Below are positions 37,107-46,817 of a DNA stretch of 64,000 bases, piece after piece. This stretch comes from Bog-159 sp963738345. Lineage in GTDB: Bacteria > Acidobacteriota > Terriglobia > Bryobacterales > Bryobacteraceae. Position 1 is the first letter of the stretch, and the number at the start of each line of letters is the position of its first letter. The DNA lies in assembly GCA_963738345.1 (NCBI GenBank), contig CAVTWI010000002.1:2976001-3040000 (forward strand), read 5' to 3'. The translations under genes and the position numbers were made by a program. Under the pieces are notes generated by a model. It was given only the letters and a program-made list of their open reading frames with translations, made no database searches and had not been told where the DNA came from.

Positions 37107-39623
37107 ATGACTATGCACGTTCTACTGCGGCCCATGGCTTTCTTGTTTGCCCTAAGTTGCTTCGCGGGCGATCTGCAGCTTTCCCGTCCGGTACGCGGGT
37201 GGGAGTTTCTGGATGCAACGGGCGCGCATGCCGGGCTATTGGGCGCAGAGGATGGCACGCTGGAAGCCTACGTCTACCCCTTGAAGATCTTCGGAGATCT
37301 GAAACTGCGGTTCATCGCGGGCGGCCAGGTAATACCCGGCGAGAGCATTGCACGCCGCATTACGGCACGTGCCGGGTCATACACCATCACCTACACGGGC
37401 GACGATTTTCAGGTCGACGAGACGCTGGTTGTTCCCCCGGATGAGCCTGGCGCCGTCATTCTGCTGGCCGTTCGCGCTCAAAATCCGTTGCGAATCGATG
37501 TGCAATTCAAGCGCGATTTCCAACTGATGTGGCCGGCATCCATCGGCACGGGCTATGCCGAGTGGAACGGCCGTGCGAAGAGTTTTCAGTTTGGGGCGGA
37601 CGGTTATCCGTACGCCGCGGTCTTCGGGTCGCCGGACGCTGCGCTCGTTTCGCAAGAGTACGCCACGAATTATTCGGCCGCGGCACAAGCCGTATTCACG
37701 CTAGGCGAAATGAAGGGGCGCGCGCAACGCGTTCTGGCGGTCGCCGCGTCGATGAAATCACCCGCCGAAGCGCGGAATGTTTACGACAGGCTGATTGCCA
37801 AAAGCGCTCACTTGGCGGAGGAAGCCGACCGGCACTATAGCAACTACCTGGCAAACACCCTTGAGCTGCAACTGCCGGAGACCGATTTGCAACAAGCCTA
37901 CGATTGGTCACGCATCAGCGTGGTGAAGGGTCTCGTCGATAATCCTTTTTTGGGGCGCGGATTGGTAGCGGGTTACGGGCCTTCGAAGGGCGCATACCGT
38001 CCAGGGTTCGCTTGGTTTTTCGGGCGCGATTCGTTCTGGACGTCTCTCGCGCTCACTTCTGCCGGCGACTTCGCGAACGCGCGCGCCGCGATCCAGTTCA
38101 TCGCGAAGTTTCAGCGCGACGACGGCAAGATTCCCCACGAAATCTCGCAATCGGCGAGCCTTGTCGACTGGTTCAAACAATTCCCCTATGGCTTCGCTTC
38201 AGCGGATGCCACACCACTCTACGCCATCGCCACAGCCGACTACGTGGGTGCCAGTGGAGATGTGGATTTCGCACGGGAACAGGCGCCGCGATTGTGGAAA
38301 GCGCTGGCATTTATGCAGTCCACGCTGGATGATGCCGGGTTCCCACGAAATCTGAATGTCGGGCACGGATGGGTGGAAGGCGGCCCTTTGCTGCCGATTC
38401 GCGTGGAGTTTTATCAGGCGGCGTGTTACGTGCAAGCACTGCGGTCGCTGGCGACGCTGGCACGCGCTCTCAATGACGGAGAACGCGCGGCGAAACTGGA
38501 AGCGGAATTCACCAGCAAGCGGCAGGAACTGGAGAAGCGTTTCTGGCTCCCGGCCAACCGGTACGCTTTCGCGCTCGGCACCGACGGGCAACCGGTGGAT
38601 CAACCCAGCGTGTTGGCTACGGTGCCTATGTGGTTCGGCCTGCTGGACCGGGAACATGCACAGCAGATGATCGTAGATCTCGCACATGAGCAGTTCGCGA
38701 CCGATTGGGGCACGCGCATCATTTCGTCGCGGAGTCCGCTGTACGATCCTTCCGGGTATCATTTCGGCTCTGTTTGGCCGCTCTTCACCGGGTGGGCGTC
38801 GGTTGGCGAGTATCGAAATCACGCGGCAGAGCCAGCCTTGGCGAACTTGCACGCCAACGCCTGGTTAGCGCTCGATGGAGCGGGCGGCAACACCACGGAG
38901 GTTTTGTCAGGGGACTCATACTCGCCGCTATCCACGGCCTCACCCCACCAGATCTGGTCGGCAGCCATGGTGGTTTCGCCGCTGGTCCGCGGATTATTGG
39001 GCCTCGAGGTTGACGCCCTGACGCGGAAGATCGTTTTTGCGCCGCACCTGCCGGCCAACTGGCAAACGACTGGTGTGCATGGCGTGAGGTTGCCGGGCAC
39101 GCAGGTGAATCTGGATCTTCGCCGGGATGCCGGCATGCTGCAGTTGGCGGTTACGAACACGGGCGGCGGCCCGTTGGCATTGGAGTTTGCACCAGCGTAC
39201 CCGCTGTGGGCGCATGTAAACGGCGCCACGTTCAACGGCCAGCCCATAACTTGGAAGACGGATTCGGAGCGCATCGACTGGCATCCACGATTCGATCTGA
39301 CAGCGCCCCTCGGCGCTAGCACCCTGGTGATCCAGCACGGCGGTATGTTTGGCTACGCCCTTCCGTCTGCACGTCCGCAACTTGCCAGTCGCAGCGAGAA
39401 CCTGAAAGTCGTTTCCGAGCAGTGGAGCGAGGCCGGGCGGAAACTTACGCTCACAGTTTCGGGCCGTCCATCGCACGACTATCTGTTGGGTCTGGTGAAT
39501 GCGGATTTGCTGGCGCGGGTGGATGGTGGTACCAGGGCGGGGACATCGGGTTTAACCGTGCATTTCCCAGCCAGTTCCAGCGATGATTACGTGGACCAAC
39601 CGATCACGTTTATCTTGCGGTGA
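37107..39623 (+). CDS. Glycogen-debranching-like (alpha/alpha)6 glycosidase, exported
   Basis: 838 residues. The signal peptide is RPMAFLFALSCFAGD. An N-terminal beta domain of about 250 residues is followed by an (alpha/alpha)6 barrel with FAWFFGRDSFWTSLAL, DDGKIPHEI, NVGHGWVEGGP and GYHFGSVWPLFTGW. These resemble amylo-alpha-1,6-glucosidase and MGH1/trehalase-like enzymes. A C-terminal beta domain follows. It acts on alpha-glucans or related sugars, probably in the periplasm; the exact linkage is not readable. ATG codons at 37107, 37113 and 37134 are in frame and no ribosome-binding site decides. The outer group II intron ends 18 bp upstream, so the native promoter has probably been displaced. 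Confidence 0.82.
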   Translation: MTMHVLLRPMAFLFALSCFAGDLQLSRPVRGWEFLDATGAHAGLLGAEDGTLEAYVYPLKIFGDLKLRFIAGGQVIPGESIARRITARAGSYTITYTGDDFQVDETLVVPPDEPGAVILLAVRAQNPLRIDVQFKRDFQLMWPASIGTGYAEWNGRAKSFQFGADGYPYAAVFGSPDAALVSQEYATNYSAAAQAVFTLGEMKGRAQRVLAVAASMKSPAEARNVYDRLIAKSAHLAEEADRHYSNYLANTLELQLPETDLQQAYDWSRISVVKGLVDNPFLGRGLVAGYGPSKGAYRPGFAWFFGRDSFWTSLALTSAGDFANARAAIQFIAKFQRDDGKIPHEISQSASLVDWFKQFPYGFASADATPLYAIATADYVGASGDVDFAREQAPRLWKALAFMQSTLDDAGFPRNLNVGHGWVEGGPLLPIRVEFYQAACYVQALRSLATLARALNDGERAAKLEAEFTSKRQELEKRFWLPANRYAFALGTDGQPVDQPSVLATVPMWFGLLDREHAQQMIVDLAHEQFATDWGTRIISSRSPLYDPSGYHFGSVWPLFTGWASVGEYRNHAAEPALANLHANAWLALDGAGGNTTEVLSGDSYSPLSTASPHQIWSAAMVVSPLVRGLLGLEVDALTRKIVFAPHLPANWQTTGVHGVRLPGTQVNLDLRRDAGMLQLAVTNTGGGPLALEFAPAYPLWAHVNGATFNGQPITWKTDSERIDWHPRFDLTAPLGASTLVIQHGGMFGYALPSARPQLASRSENLKVVSEQWSEAGRKLTLTVSGRPSHDYLLGLVNADLLARVDGGTRAGTSGLTVHFPASSSDDYVDQPITFILR

Positions 39624-39664
39624 TTTCCATGCGGGACGGCATTGCGGTAGAATTCTGAGATCTA

Positions 39665-41260
39665 ATGACTAACCTGCTGGCTCGAAAGCCGCTAAAACTC
39701 CTCCTTGAGGAAGCCCGTGAGACGGGCGAGCATAGTCTAAAACGGACTCTAGGCGTCTTCCAACTGACAGCCCTCGGGGTAGGTGCGGTCATCGGCGCCG
39801 GCATCTTCGTCATGGCGGGGTTGGGAGCCCACTACGCCGGACCAGGACTGATGCTGTCCTTCGTGCTGTCGGGATTGGGGTGCGCCTTCGCGGGGTTGTG
39901 CTACGCGGAATTTGCAGCCATGATTCCGCTGGCCGGGAGCGCGTACACTTACGCGTATGCGACCCTGGGGGAAATCTTCGCCTGGATTATTGGGTGGGAT
40001 CTGACTCTCGAATACGCGATGGGGGCCAGTACGGTGTCTTCCGGATGGTCCAACCATTTCATTGAATTGCTCGACATCTTTCACATCAAAATGCCGTTGT
40101 GGTTGGCCTACGATCACTGGACGGGACTTCGCACGGCGCAAGCTGCCATTGCCCGCCAGATGGCACAGGCATCCGACGCGTCCCTTGTGCCCGGCACTCA
40201 AGCTTTCCTCGAAAAGGTATCGGCTATCACCGCGGCGGCCTCGCCCGAACTGATGCAGAGGGCGCACGATTTACTGAATGCGCCAACGCTATTTGGGGTT
40301 GAGATTGGATTTAACCTGCCCGCCTTCATGATCGCCCTGGTGATTACGGCGATCCTTGCAATTGGTATTCAAGAGAGTGCGCGGTTCAATGCGGTGATTG
40401 TGACCATCAAGGTCGCCGTGGTTCTTTTCGTTATCGGACTCGGCGTCACCTACATCAACAAGGTTAACTGGGGTAGCGATTGGCACAGCTTTGCGCCGTA
40501 CGGTTTCTCCGGCATCGGAGCCGGAGCGGCATACATCTTTTTCGCGTATATCGGATTCGACGCGGTATCGACCACGGCGCAGGAGGCTAAGAACCCCCAG
40601 CGCGACTTACCGATAGGCATCATTGCTTCGTTGCTGATCTGCACCGTTTTGTATATCGCGGTGGCGGCCGTGCTGACCGGGATGGTGCCGTGGCGCGAGA
40701 TCAATATCGAGGCGCCGGTGGCGCGCGCATTTCTGGACCGCGGACTGACCGGTGCGTCGCATGTGATTACGCTGGGTGCGCTAGCCGGATTGACCAGTGT
40801 GATGCTGGTAATGCTGCTGGGACAGACTCGTGTTCTCTACTCCATGGCGAACGATGGATTGCTGCCCAAACGCTTCTTTGCGGAGATCCATCCAAAGTTT
40901 CGGACTCCGTGGAAGAACACAATTTTGGTCGGCCTGCTAGCTGCGGTTGTGGGCAGCGTAACGCCCATCGACGATATTGGGAAGATGGTCAACATCGGAA
41001 CCCTTTTGGCGTTCGTAATCGTATGCGTCGCGGTGGTGGTGCTGCGCTATACGGATCCAGCTCAGTCGCGGCCCTTCCGGACGCCGTGGGTGCCGTTCGT
41101 GCCGATACTCGGGGTGCTATTCAACGGCTACATGATGTATAAGCTCGGCTGGCTCAACTGGGCGCGACTGATCGTTTGGCTGGCAATTGGATTGGTCGTC
41201 TACTTCGGCTATGGCCAGAAACACAGCCGGGTGCAGGCAGCCCTGAAATCGCTCCCTTAG
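39665..41260 (+). CDS. APC-superfamily amino acid permease (CAT-like)
   Basis: 531 residues with about twelve to fourteen hydrophobic helices. The N-terminal helix has GVGAVIGAGIFVMAGLG, the APC-family substrate-binding signature. Later motifs include FFAYIGFDAVSTTAQEAKNP, GLTSVMLVMLLGQTRVLYSM, and a C-terminal FRTPWVPFVP. This closely follows bacterial cationic/neutral amino acid transporters. An insert of about 50 residues between helices 4 and 5 (about 160-210) is longer than usual. It starts 41 bp after the glycosidase gene on the same strand. Confidence 0.9.
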   Translation: MTNLLARKPLKLLLEEARETGEHSLKRTLGVFQLTALGVGAVIGAGIFVMAGLGAHYAGPGLMLSFVLSGLGCAFAGLCYAEFAAMIPLAGSAYTYAYATLGEIFAWIIGWDLTLEYAMGASTVSSGWSNHFIELLDIFHIKMPLWLAYDHWTGLRTAQAAIARQMAQASDASLVPGTQAFLEKVSAITAAASPELMQRAHDLLNAPTLFGVEIGFNLPAFMIALVITAILAIGIQESARFNAVIVTIKVAVVLFVIGLGVTYINKVNWGSDWHSFAPYGFSGIGAGAAYIFFAYIGFDAVSTTAQEAKNPQRDLPIGIIASLLICTVLYIAVAAVLTGMVPWREINIEAPVARAFLDRGLTGASHVITLGALAGLTSVMLVMLLGQTRVLYSMANDGLLPKRFFAEIHPKFRTPWKNTILVGLLAAVVGSVTPIDDIGKMVNIGTLLAFVIVCVAVVVLRYTDPAQSRPFRTPWVPFVPILGVLFNGYMMYKLGWLNWARLIVWLAIGLVVYFGYGQKHSRVQAALKSLP

Positions 41261-41311
41261 AACTGCGTTTGCTATACTAATGCGAGATTTCTTTCGCAAA
41301 GGGGGATCCCC

Positions 41312-43510
41312 ATGTTTGGGACAGAGCGCGGGTTCGCGAGTATCGTTTTGTGCGCGGCCGTGAGCTATGTCTCGCTGGTAAGGATCTGGGCTCAATCGGA
41401 CCCGGACGGTGATCGGAAGGCGTACTCCGAGAGAATCAGCCAAACCTACAATTTCCGCTTTGGTAGCGAAAAGCCGTCCGCCCCGGGCAATGCCGCGGTC
41501 GAGGGCCACGGCTTCATTCCACCGGAAGTCTTTCTGCCGGCCTCGTATTGCGGACGCTGCCACCAGGAAGCATACAGCCAGTGGCGACAAGCGTTGCACT
41601 CCAACTCGTTCCGCACACCGTTTTACCGGACCAGCGTCAACATCCTGTCTCGAATAAAAGGCATCGAGTTCACCCGGCATTGCGACAGCTGCCACAATCC
41701 AATCGGCGTCCTGGCTGGGGCTTTAACTCAGAACTCGCAAGTAGACCGCAGTTTCGATCAGGACGGACTCACCTGCACCACGTGTCACTCCATCCAACAA
41801 ATCCCCACCACTAATGGAAATGGCGGTTTCGTAATGGGAGTGCCTTCGGCGATAGTGGATGAAGACGGTAACCGGATTCCCGGAATGGTGCCCGACGAGG
41901 AAATCAAGAATCACCCCGACCGCCATTCCCGCGCGGTGATGAAGCAGTTTTACCGCACATCGGAGTTTTGCTCGGCATGCCACAAAGCGAATTTGCCCGA
42001 TGGGCTGAACGATTACAAATTCATCCGCGCGTTCACGGCTTACGATGAGTGGCAGAACTCGAAGTTTTCACAGCGGAATCCGCTGACATTCTATTCGACC
42101 GGATTTACAACTTGCCAGGATTGCCACATGACCCGAGCGCCACTGAAACTCGAGGATGCCGGCGCGAAGCACGGTAACTTTGCGTCCCACCGTTGGCCGG
42201 CGGGCAACACCGCTGTTCCGTTCTACTACGGATTTGACGAACAGCTTCAGAAGACGGTAGAGTTCCTGAAATCCGGCATGTATCTGAACGTCGATTTGTT
42301 TGGAATCAAGAAGAGCGATGGCGCCGTCATTGCACCACTCGGATCCATGCCATTCCAGGTGGCGCCAAATGAAACGCTGCAGGTGATGGTGGTGATTCAG
42401 AACAAGAATATTGGTCACTCACTCGTGCCGGAAGTCCGCGATTTATATGAACCTTGGGTTGAGTTTGTAGTGCAGGACGCAGCGGGCAAGGATATCTATC
42501 ACAGTGGCTTCCTAAAGCCCGATGGTTCGCTCGACGAACGGGCACACAGTTTTACGAACCGGCCCGTCAACATCGACGGCGAGTTTGTCGATAACCACAA
42601 AGTCTGGACCATTCATTCGGTTGCCTACGACAACACGATCCAGTCCGGCCGTTCGGCGCTGGTCCGTTATGAATTTCAAGTTCCTCCTTCCGCAAAGGGG
42701 CCCTTGACGGTTACGGCGCGCGTCAACTACCGGCACTTGCGCCAAGGCTATCTCAATAATGTGCTGGGACCTGACCACCCGGCCTATCCAGTAGTGGAAC
42801 TGGCCTCGCGCACACGCACGCTGAACATCGGCGCCAATCCGGCCGTATTACCGGACGCCAAAGACAACGCAGATTGGATGCGCTGGAACAACTTGGGGAT
42901 TGCGTATCTGGACGAACTGCAGTATGCCGACGCGATGCAAGCGTTCGAGCAAGTAGTAAAGCTACGGCCGGACTATGCTGACGGGCACATAAATGTCGGC
43001 CTGACATATATCGAATGGGAAAAATACTCCGAAGCGAGGAGCCATCTGGAAAGGGCGCTGGTGCTTAACCCCAACAATGCGCGCGCGCTCTATTACCTGG
43101 GTCTAGTGGAAAGGCGCGAAGGACACTACGACGAAGAAGTGGCCGATCTGCAAAGAGTAGTGATTCAGTATCCGCTGGCCCGGGATCCGAGGCGCGAGTT
43201 GGGAATCGCGTACTACCAAAGGCATGAATACGATGAAGCCAGGGAGCAATTCGAAGCTTTACAAAAGATCGATCCCGACGACCTGGCCGCGCACTATAAT
43301 CTCGCCGTTCTATATCGCCGCATGGGGATGAAGGACAAGGCGGCTGAGCAGGCTGCCGTATTCGCCACCAAGCAAGTGGATCCCGGCGCGCCCACTTATT
43401 CGCTCGATTTTCTGCGAAAACATCCAGAGATCTCAACGGAGAGCGTACCTTGGCATATGCATACCGACGCGCCCCCGGCTTCACCCGTCTCCACCGGAGG
43501 ACAATTCTGA
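41312..43510 (+). CDS. Pentaheme cytochrome c with C-terminal TPR domain
   Basis: 732 residues. The N-terminal signal is FASIVLCAAVSYVSLV. There are five heme c sites: CGRCH (80-84), CDSCH (124-128), CTTCH (155-159), CSACH (220-224) and CQDCH (268-272). A beta-type region of about 200 residues follows, then TPR units from about 510 (WNNLGIAYLDELQYADAM, ALYYLGLVERREGHYDEE). It is an exported electron-transfer protein of the type related to cytochrome c554 or multiheme Planctomycete proteins. A TATACT box lies at 41273-41278 and a strong AAGGGGGAT ribosome-binding site before the ATG. The stop overlaps the next ATG (TGATG), so the CRTAC protein is translationally coupled to it. Confidence 0.88.
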   Translation: MFGTERGFASIVLCAAVSYVSLVRIWAQSDPDGDRKAYSERISQTYNFRFGSEKPSAPGNAAVEGHGFIPPEVFLPASYCGRCHQEAYSQWRQALHSNSFRTPFYRTSVNILSRIKGIEFTRHCDSCHNPIGVLAGALTQNSQVDRSFDQDGLTCTTCHSIQQIPTTNGNGGFVMGVPSAIVDEDGNRIPGMVPDEEIKNHPDRHSRAVMKQFYRTSEFCSACHKANLPDGLNDYKFIRAFTAYDEWQNSKFSQRNPLTFYSTGFTTCQDCHMTRAPLKLEDAGAKHGNFASHRWPAGNTAVPFYYGFDEQLQKTVEFLKSGMYLNVDLFGIKKSDGAVIAPLGSMPFQVAPNETLQVMVVIQNKNIGHSLVPEVRDLYEPWVEFVVQDAAGKDIYHSGFLKPDGSLDERAHSFTNRPVNIDGEFVDNHKVWTIHSVAYDNTIQSGRSALVRYEFQVPPSAKGPLTVTARVNYRHLRQGYLNNVLGPDHPAYPVVELASRTRTLNIGANPAVLPDAKDNADWMRWNNLGIAYLDELQYADAMQAFEQVVKLRPDYADGHINVGLTYIEWEKYSEARSHLERALVLNPNNARALYYLGLVERREGHYDEEVADLQRVVIQYPLARDPRRELGIAYYQRHEYDEAREQFEALQKIDPDDLAAHYNLAVLYRRMGMKDKAAEQAAVFATKQVDPGAPTYSLDFLRKHPEISTESVPWHMHTDAPPASPVSTGGQF

Positions 43511-45360
43511 TGGACGCATCACGACGCCGCTTTATGCGTTCCCTAAGCCGGTCCGCCGTGGTGTTGCCGTTCGCCGATATATTGGCGATGGCGCAGAAGT
43601 TGCCCGGGCCTATCGAACGAAGTTATGACGCGAAGCCCAAACCGGCTGCGGCTGGGCCTAAGTCACCGATCGAGGGGACGCCGCTGGGAGTGAGCTTCGT
43701 CGACGTGGTGAAGGAATCGGGTCTGGCAGTAAAGACCATCTATGGCGGCGAAGGCAAGAACAAATACCTGCTGGAGACTACGGGCTGTGGTCTGGCATTC
43801 TACGACTACGACAACGATGGCTGGCTGGACATCTTCCTGGTTAACGGCTGGCGGCTGGAAGGCTTTCCGGATGGGAAGGAACCGCGGTGCCACCTGTTCA
43901 AGAACAATCGTGACGGCACTTTTACTGATGTTACGAAAGGTTCGGGGCTCGAACATCGCACTGGCTGGGGACAGGCCTGCTGTGTGGGTGACTATAACAA
44001 TGATGGTTACGACGATCTCTTCGTAACTTATTACGGGCAAAATGTGCTCTACAGGAATCATGGCGACGGCACATTTACCGATGTGACTCGGGAGGCAGGC
44101 CTGACCCAGGCTGGCCCGAAAATACGATGGAATACCGGCTGCACCTTTGTGGACTACGACAAGGATGGCCATCTTGATCTCTTTGTCGCGAACTATGTGG
44201 ACTTCGACTTGAAGACCGCTCCGCCGCCGGAAGCGGGCCCATGCACGTATAAAGGACTGCTGGTGGCTTGCGGCCCCCCGGGGCTACGCGGCGGCAAGAA
44301 CATCCTGTACCATAACAACGGCAATGGCACCTTCACGGATGTCAGCGAAAAGGCTGGTATGTGGAAGACCCAGGGTACATATGGCCTGAGCGTGGCTGCG
44401 TCGGACCTGGATAACGATGGCTGGCCTGACATCTATGTGGCCAACGATTCCAGCACGGCAACCCTCTATCAGAACCAGAAAGACGGCACGTTTAAGGATA
44501 TTGCCATAGAATCCGGCGCCGCGCTGTCGCCGGAAGGTAAGCCCCAGGCGGGCATGGGTGTCTCTATTGGTGACTATAACCGTGACGGGAATCTGGACGT
44601 GGTCAAGACGAATTTCGCGGGCGATACCGATTCGCTCTATACAAATATTGGCGACGCTAATTTCGAAGACCGGACGTATCCAAGCGGTTTAGGTGTGAAT
44701 ACGCGCCTGCTGGGATGGGGCGTGGGCTTCTTCGACATGGATAATGACGGGTGGCTCGACATACTGATGTCGAACGGACACGTGTACCCGGAGGTGGACA
44801 AGTCCAACGCCGATCTGAAGTACGCCGAGCATAAATATCTCTATCGCAACCTACAGAATGGCCGCTTCGAGGAAGTGACCGACAAAGGGGGCCCCGGGAT
44901 CCTGGAAGATGCACCGGCGCGCGGCTGCGCATTCGGAGACTGGGATAACGACGGCGATATTGATGTCGCCGTGAACTGTGTTAATGCGATTCCTCAGCTT
45001 CTGCGGTGTGACTCCTCGTTGAAACGGAATTGGATCAAAATCAAACTTTCGGGCGTGAAGTCCAATCGGAGTGGTATTGGCAGCCGGGTGACAGTAATCG
45101 CTAAGACTAAGCCTGATGCCCCGAAACCGCTGGCTCAGATGGACGAGTTGCGCAGTGGCGGTAGCTATTTCTCGCAGAACGATATGCGTATGCATTTCGG
45201 CCTGGATCAGGCTACCAAGGTGGATGTGGTCGAGATCAAGTGGCTGAGCGGGCAGGTCGATCAACTGAAGGATTTGGATGTGAACCGCCTCTACGTCGTC
45301 GAGGAAGGCGGCAAGATACTGAGCAGTGAAGTTTTGAAACCCGCCAAAAGGAGAGCATGA
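43510..45360 (+). CDS. Tat-exported CRTAC1/ASPIC-UnbV protein with FG-GAP repeats (paralogue 3)
   Basis: 616 residues from the ATG at 43510. The Tat signal is SRRRFMRSLSRSAVVLPF. FG-GAP/VCBS loops (LAFYDYDNDGWLDIFL, VGDYNNDGYDDLFV, VDYDKDGHLDLFV) make a predicted propeller, followed by an ASPIC/UnbV domain (WIKIKLSGVKSNRSGIG, SQNDMRMHFGLDQA). It is closest in pattern to the 13917 paralogue (AGxAVKTxxGGExKNKxLxETTGCG is shared). Its overlap with the pentaheme gene indicates that the two exported proteins work together. Confidence 0.92.
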   Translation: MDASRRRFMRSLSRSAVVLPFADILAMAQKLPGPIERSYDAKPKPAAAGPKSPIEGTPLGVSFVDVVKESGLAVKTIYGGEGKNKYLLETTGCGLAFYDYDNDGWLDIFLVNGWRLEGFPDGKEPRCHLFKNNRDGTFTDVTKGSGLEHRTGWGQACCVGDYNNDGYDDLFVTYYGQNVLYRNHGDGTFTDVTREAGLTQAGPKIRWNTGCTFVDYDKDGHLDLFVANYVDFDLKTAPPPEAGPCTYKGLLVACGPPGLRGGKNILYHNNGNGTFTDVSEKAGMWKTQGTYGLSVAASDLDNDGWPDIYVANDSSTATLYQNQKDGTFKDIAIESGAALSPEGKPQAGMGVSIGDYNRDGNLDVVKTNFAGDTDSLYTNIGDANFEDRTYPSGLGVNTRLLGWGVGFFDMDNDGWLDILMSNGHVYPEVDKSNADLKYAEHKYLYRNLQNGRFEEVTDKGGPGILEDAPARGCAFGDWDNDGDIDVAVNCVNAIPQLLRCDSSLKRNWIKIKLSGVKSNRSGIGSRVTVIAKTKPDAPKPLAQMDELRSGGSYFSQNDMRMHFGLDQATKVDVVEIKWLSGQVDQLKDLDVNRLYVVEEGGKILSSEVLKPAKRRA

Positions 45361-45364
45361 GCGC

Positions 45365-45817
45365 ATGCGGGCGTGGATCATGGTGCTGGCGGTGCCGGCT
45401 GTTTTGGGCGCTGCCGAGAACTGTCCGTGGCTCAACGCGGCATCCGCGGGCGGCGTACTGGGCGGAGAAGTCACCACGTCCACTATGACGCGCGGGAAGG
45501 CTGGCGAAGACGGAAGTTGCAGTTTCATCCGGAAGGATGGCGACAAGGTGCGCGAACTGAGTATCGAAGTGGTGACGATGCAATCGGCGACTGCGGATTT
45601 TTCAGCCTACAAGGCGCGATGCCATTCCGCGGCCTCCCCCGTTAACGCTATCGGCAACGAAGCGTTCTCTTGCACGGACGGGACGGCGGAACTGGTAGTT
45701 GGCCGCGTGCGAGATAAAGCGTTTGTGGTGCGGATGAATAGTCACTCCGCGTCCACCCCTGCGTTGCGGGATAAAACCCGTAACATTGCGGAACAAGTCG
45801 CCGGAATTCTATTCTGA
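45365..45817 (+). CDS. Small exported protein of unknown function
   Basis: 150 residues. The signal peptide is MRAWIMVLAVPAVLGAAE. The mature part has five Cys, including NCPWLNAASAGGVLGG near the start and CSFIRK and FSCTDG later. The pattern is like small secreted proteins of about 120 residues that fold with disulphides. It starts 4 bp after the CRTAC stop and so probably belongs to the same operon as the pentaheme cytochrome. No family is recognised. Confidence 0.7.
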   Translation: MRAWIMVLAVPAVLGAAENCPWLNAASAGGVLGGEVTTSTMTRGKAGEDGSCSFIRKDGDKVRELSIEVVTMQSATADFSAYKARCHSAASPVNAIGNEAFSCTDGTAELVVGRVRDKAFVVRMNSHSASTPALRDKTRNIAEQVAGILF

Positions 45818-45848
45818 CAGCATCGCTTTACCTGCTATCCTGATCCAC

Positions 45849-46817
45849 GTGCCCCGACATTTTCTGATCGATACCGATACCGCATCCGACGATGCTGTCG
45901 CTCTCATCATGGCCTTGCGGGCGCCCGGCGTGGACGTTCGAGCGATCACAATAGTGGCCGGTAACGTTCCCGTAGCGCAGGCTACGCGCAATGCGCTGTA
46001 CACCGCCGAATTATGCGGATCGAACGTGCCGGTCTATCCGGGGGCAGACAAACCGTTACTGCGCGAATATATGCACGCTGAGTGGTTCCACGGCAAAGAC
46101 GGCTTGGGCGACCACGAATATCCGGCTCCCCGGCGAGCCCCAGAGCCGACCCACGCGGTTGAGGCTATCATTGAAACCATTAGTGACAATCCCGGGATCA
46201 CCCTGGTCACGCTGGGTCCGCTGACGAATATCGCGCTGGCCGTCTGCCGTGCGCCGGAAATCATCGCGAATGTCGGCCGGGCTGTAGTGATGGGAGGCGC
46301 ACCATGTTGCGAAGGCAACGTCACACCCGCCGCCGAATACAACATCTGGGTGGATCCTGACGCGGCCCGTATCGTGGCCCGCTCCGGCCTCCCCATCGAG
46401 CTAGTAGGGTGGCATCTATGCCGCGGCCCGGCCGCGCTGAATCCTAGCGACGTGGAGCAGGTTCTGAACATGGGGACACCGTTGGCCCACTTCGCCGTTG
46501 AATGCAACAGCACCGCGATGGCGGCTTATCGAGTGCAAACCGGCGAGATCGGCATGTCGCTACCCGACCCTGTGGCGATGTCGATCGCACTGGATCCTTC
46601 GATCTGCACCTCGGCAGGCGATCATTTTCTGGAGGTCGAGACCGGCAGCGAACTTACCCGCGGAATGACTGTCGTGGATCGACTAAATATCGCCGGCAAC
46701 CACCGCAATCGTGCAATCTGGAAACAGGCTCTGGACGGCGGCAAGAAAGCGCGAATCTGTTGGACAATCGACGTCCCTCGCTGGAAACAGGCGCTATTCT
46801 CTGCCCTCCGCGGATAG
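45849..46817 (+). CDS. Inosine-uridine preferring nucleoside hydrolase family protein
   Basis: 322 residues from a GTG start at 45849, giving the N-terminus PRHFLIDTDTASDDAVAL. This contains the DTDxxxDD calcium-binding motif of nucleoside hydrolases. An upstream ATG would add 21 poorly fitting residues inside the preceding gene. Further motifs: VTLGPLTNIALAV, VVMGGAPCCEGNVTPAAEYNIWVDPDAA. It hydrolyses the N-glycosidic bond of ribonucleosides for salvage. It is cytoplasmic, as no signal peptide is seen. Its 3' end overlaps the convergent YkgJ-like gene by 24 bp. Confidence 0.9.
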   Translation: MPRHFLIDTDTASDDAVALIMALRAPGVDVRAITIVAGNVPVAQATRNALYTAELCGSNVPVYPGADKPLLREYMHAEWFHGKDGLGDHEYPAPRRAPEPTHAVEAIIETISDNPGITLVTLGPLTNIALAVCRAPEIIANVGRAVVMGGAPCCEGNVTPAAEYNIWVDPDAARIVARSGLPIELVGWHLCRGPAALNPSDVEQVLNMGTPLAHFAVECNSTAMAAYRVQTGEIGMSLPDPVAMSIALDPSICTSAGDHFLEVETGSELTRGMTVVDRLNIAGNHRNRAIWKQALDGGKKARICWTIDVPRWKQALFSALRG

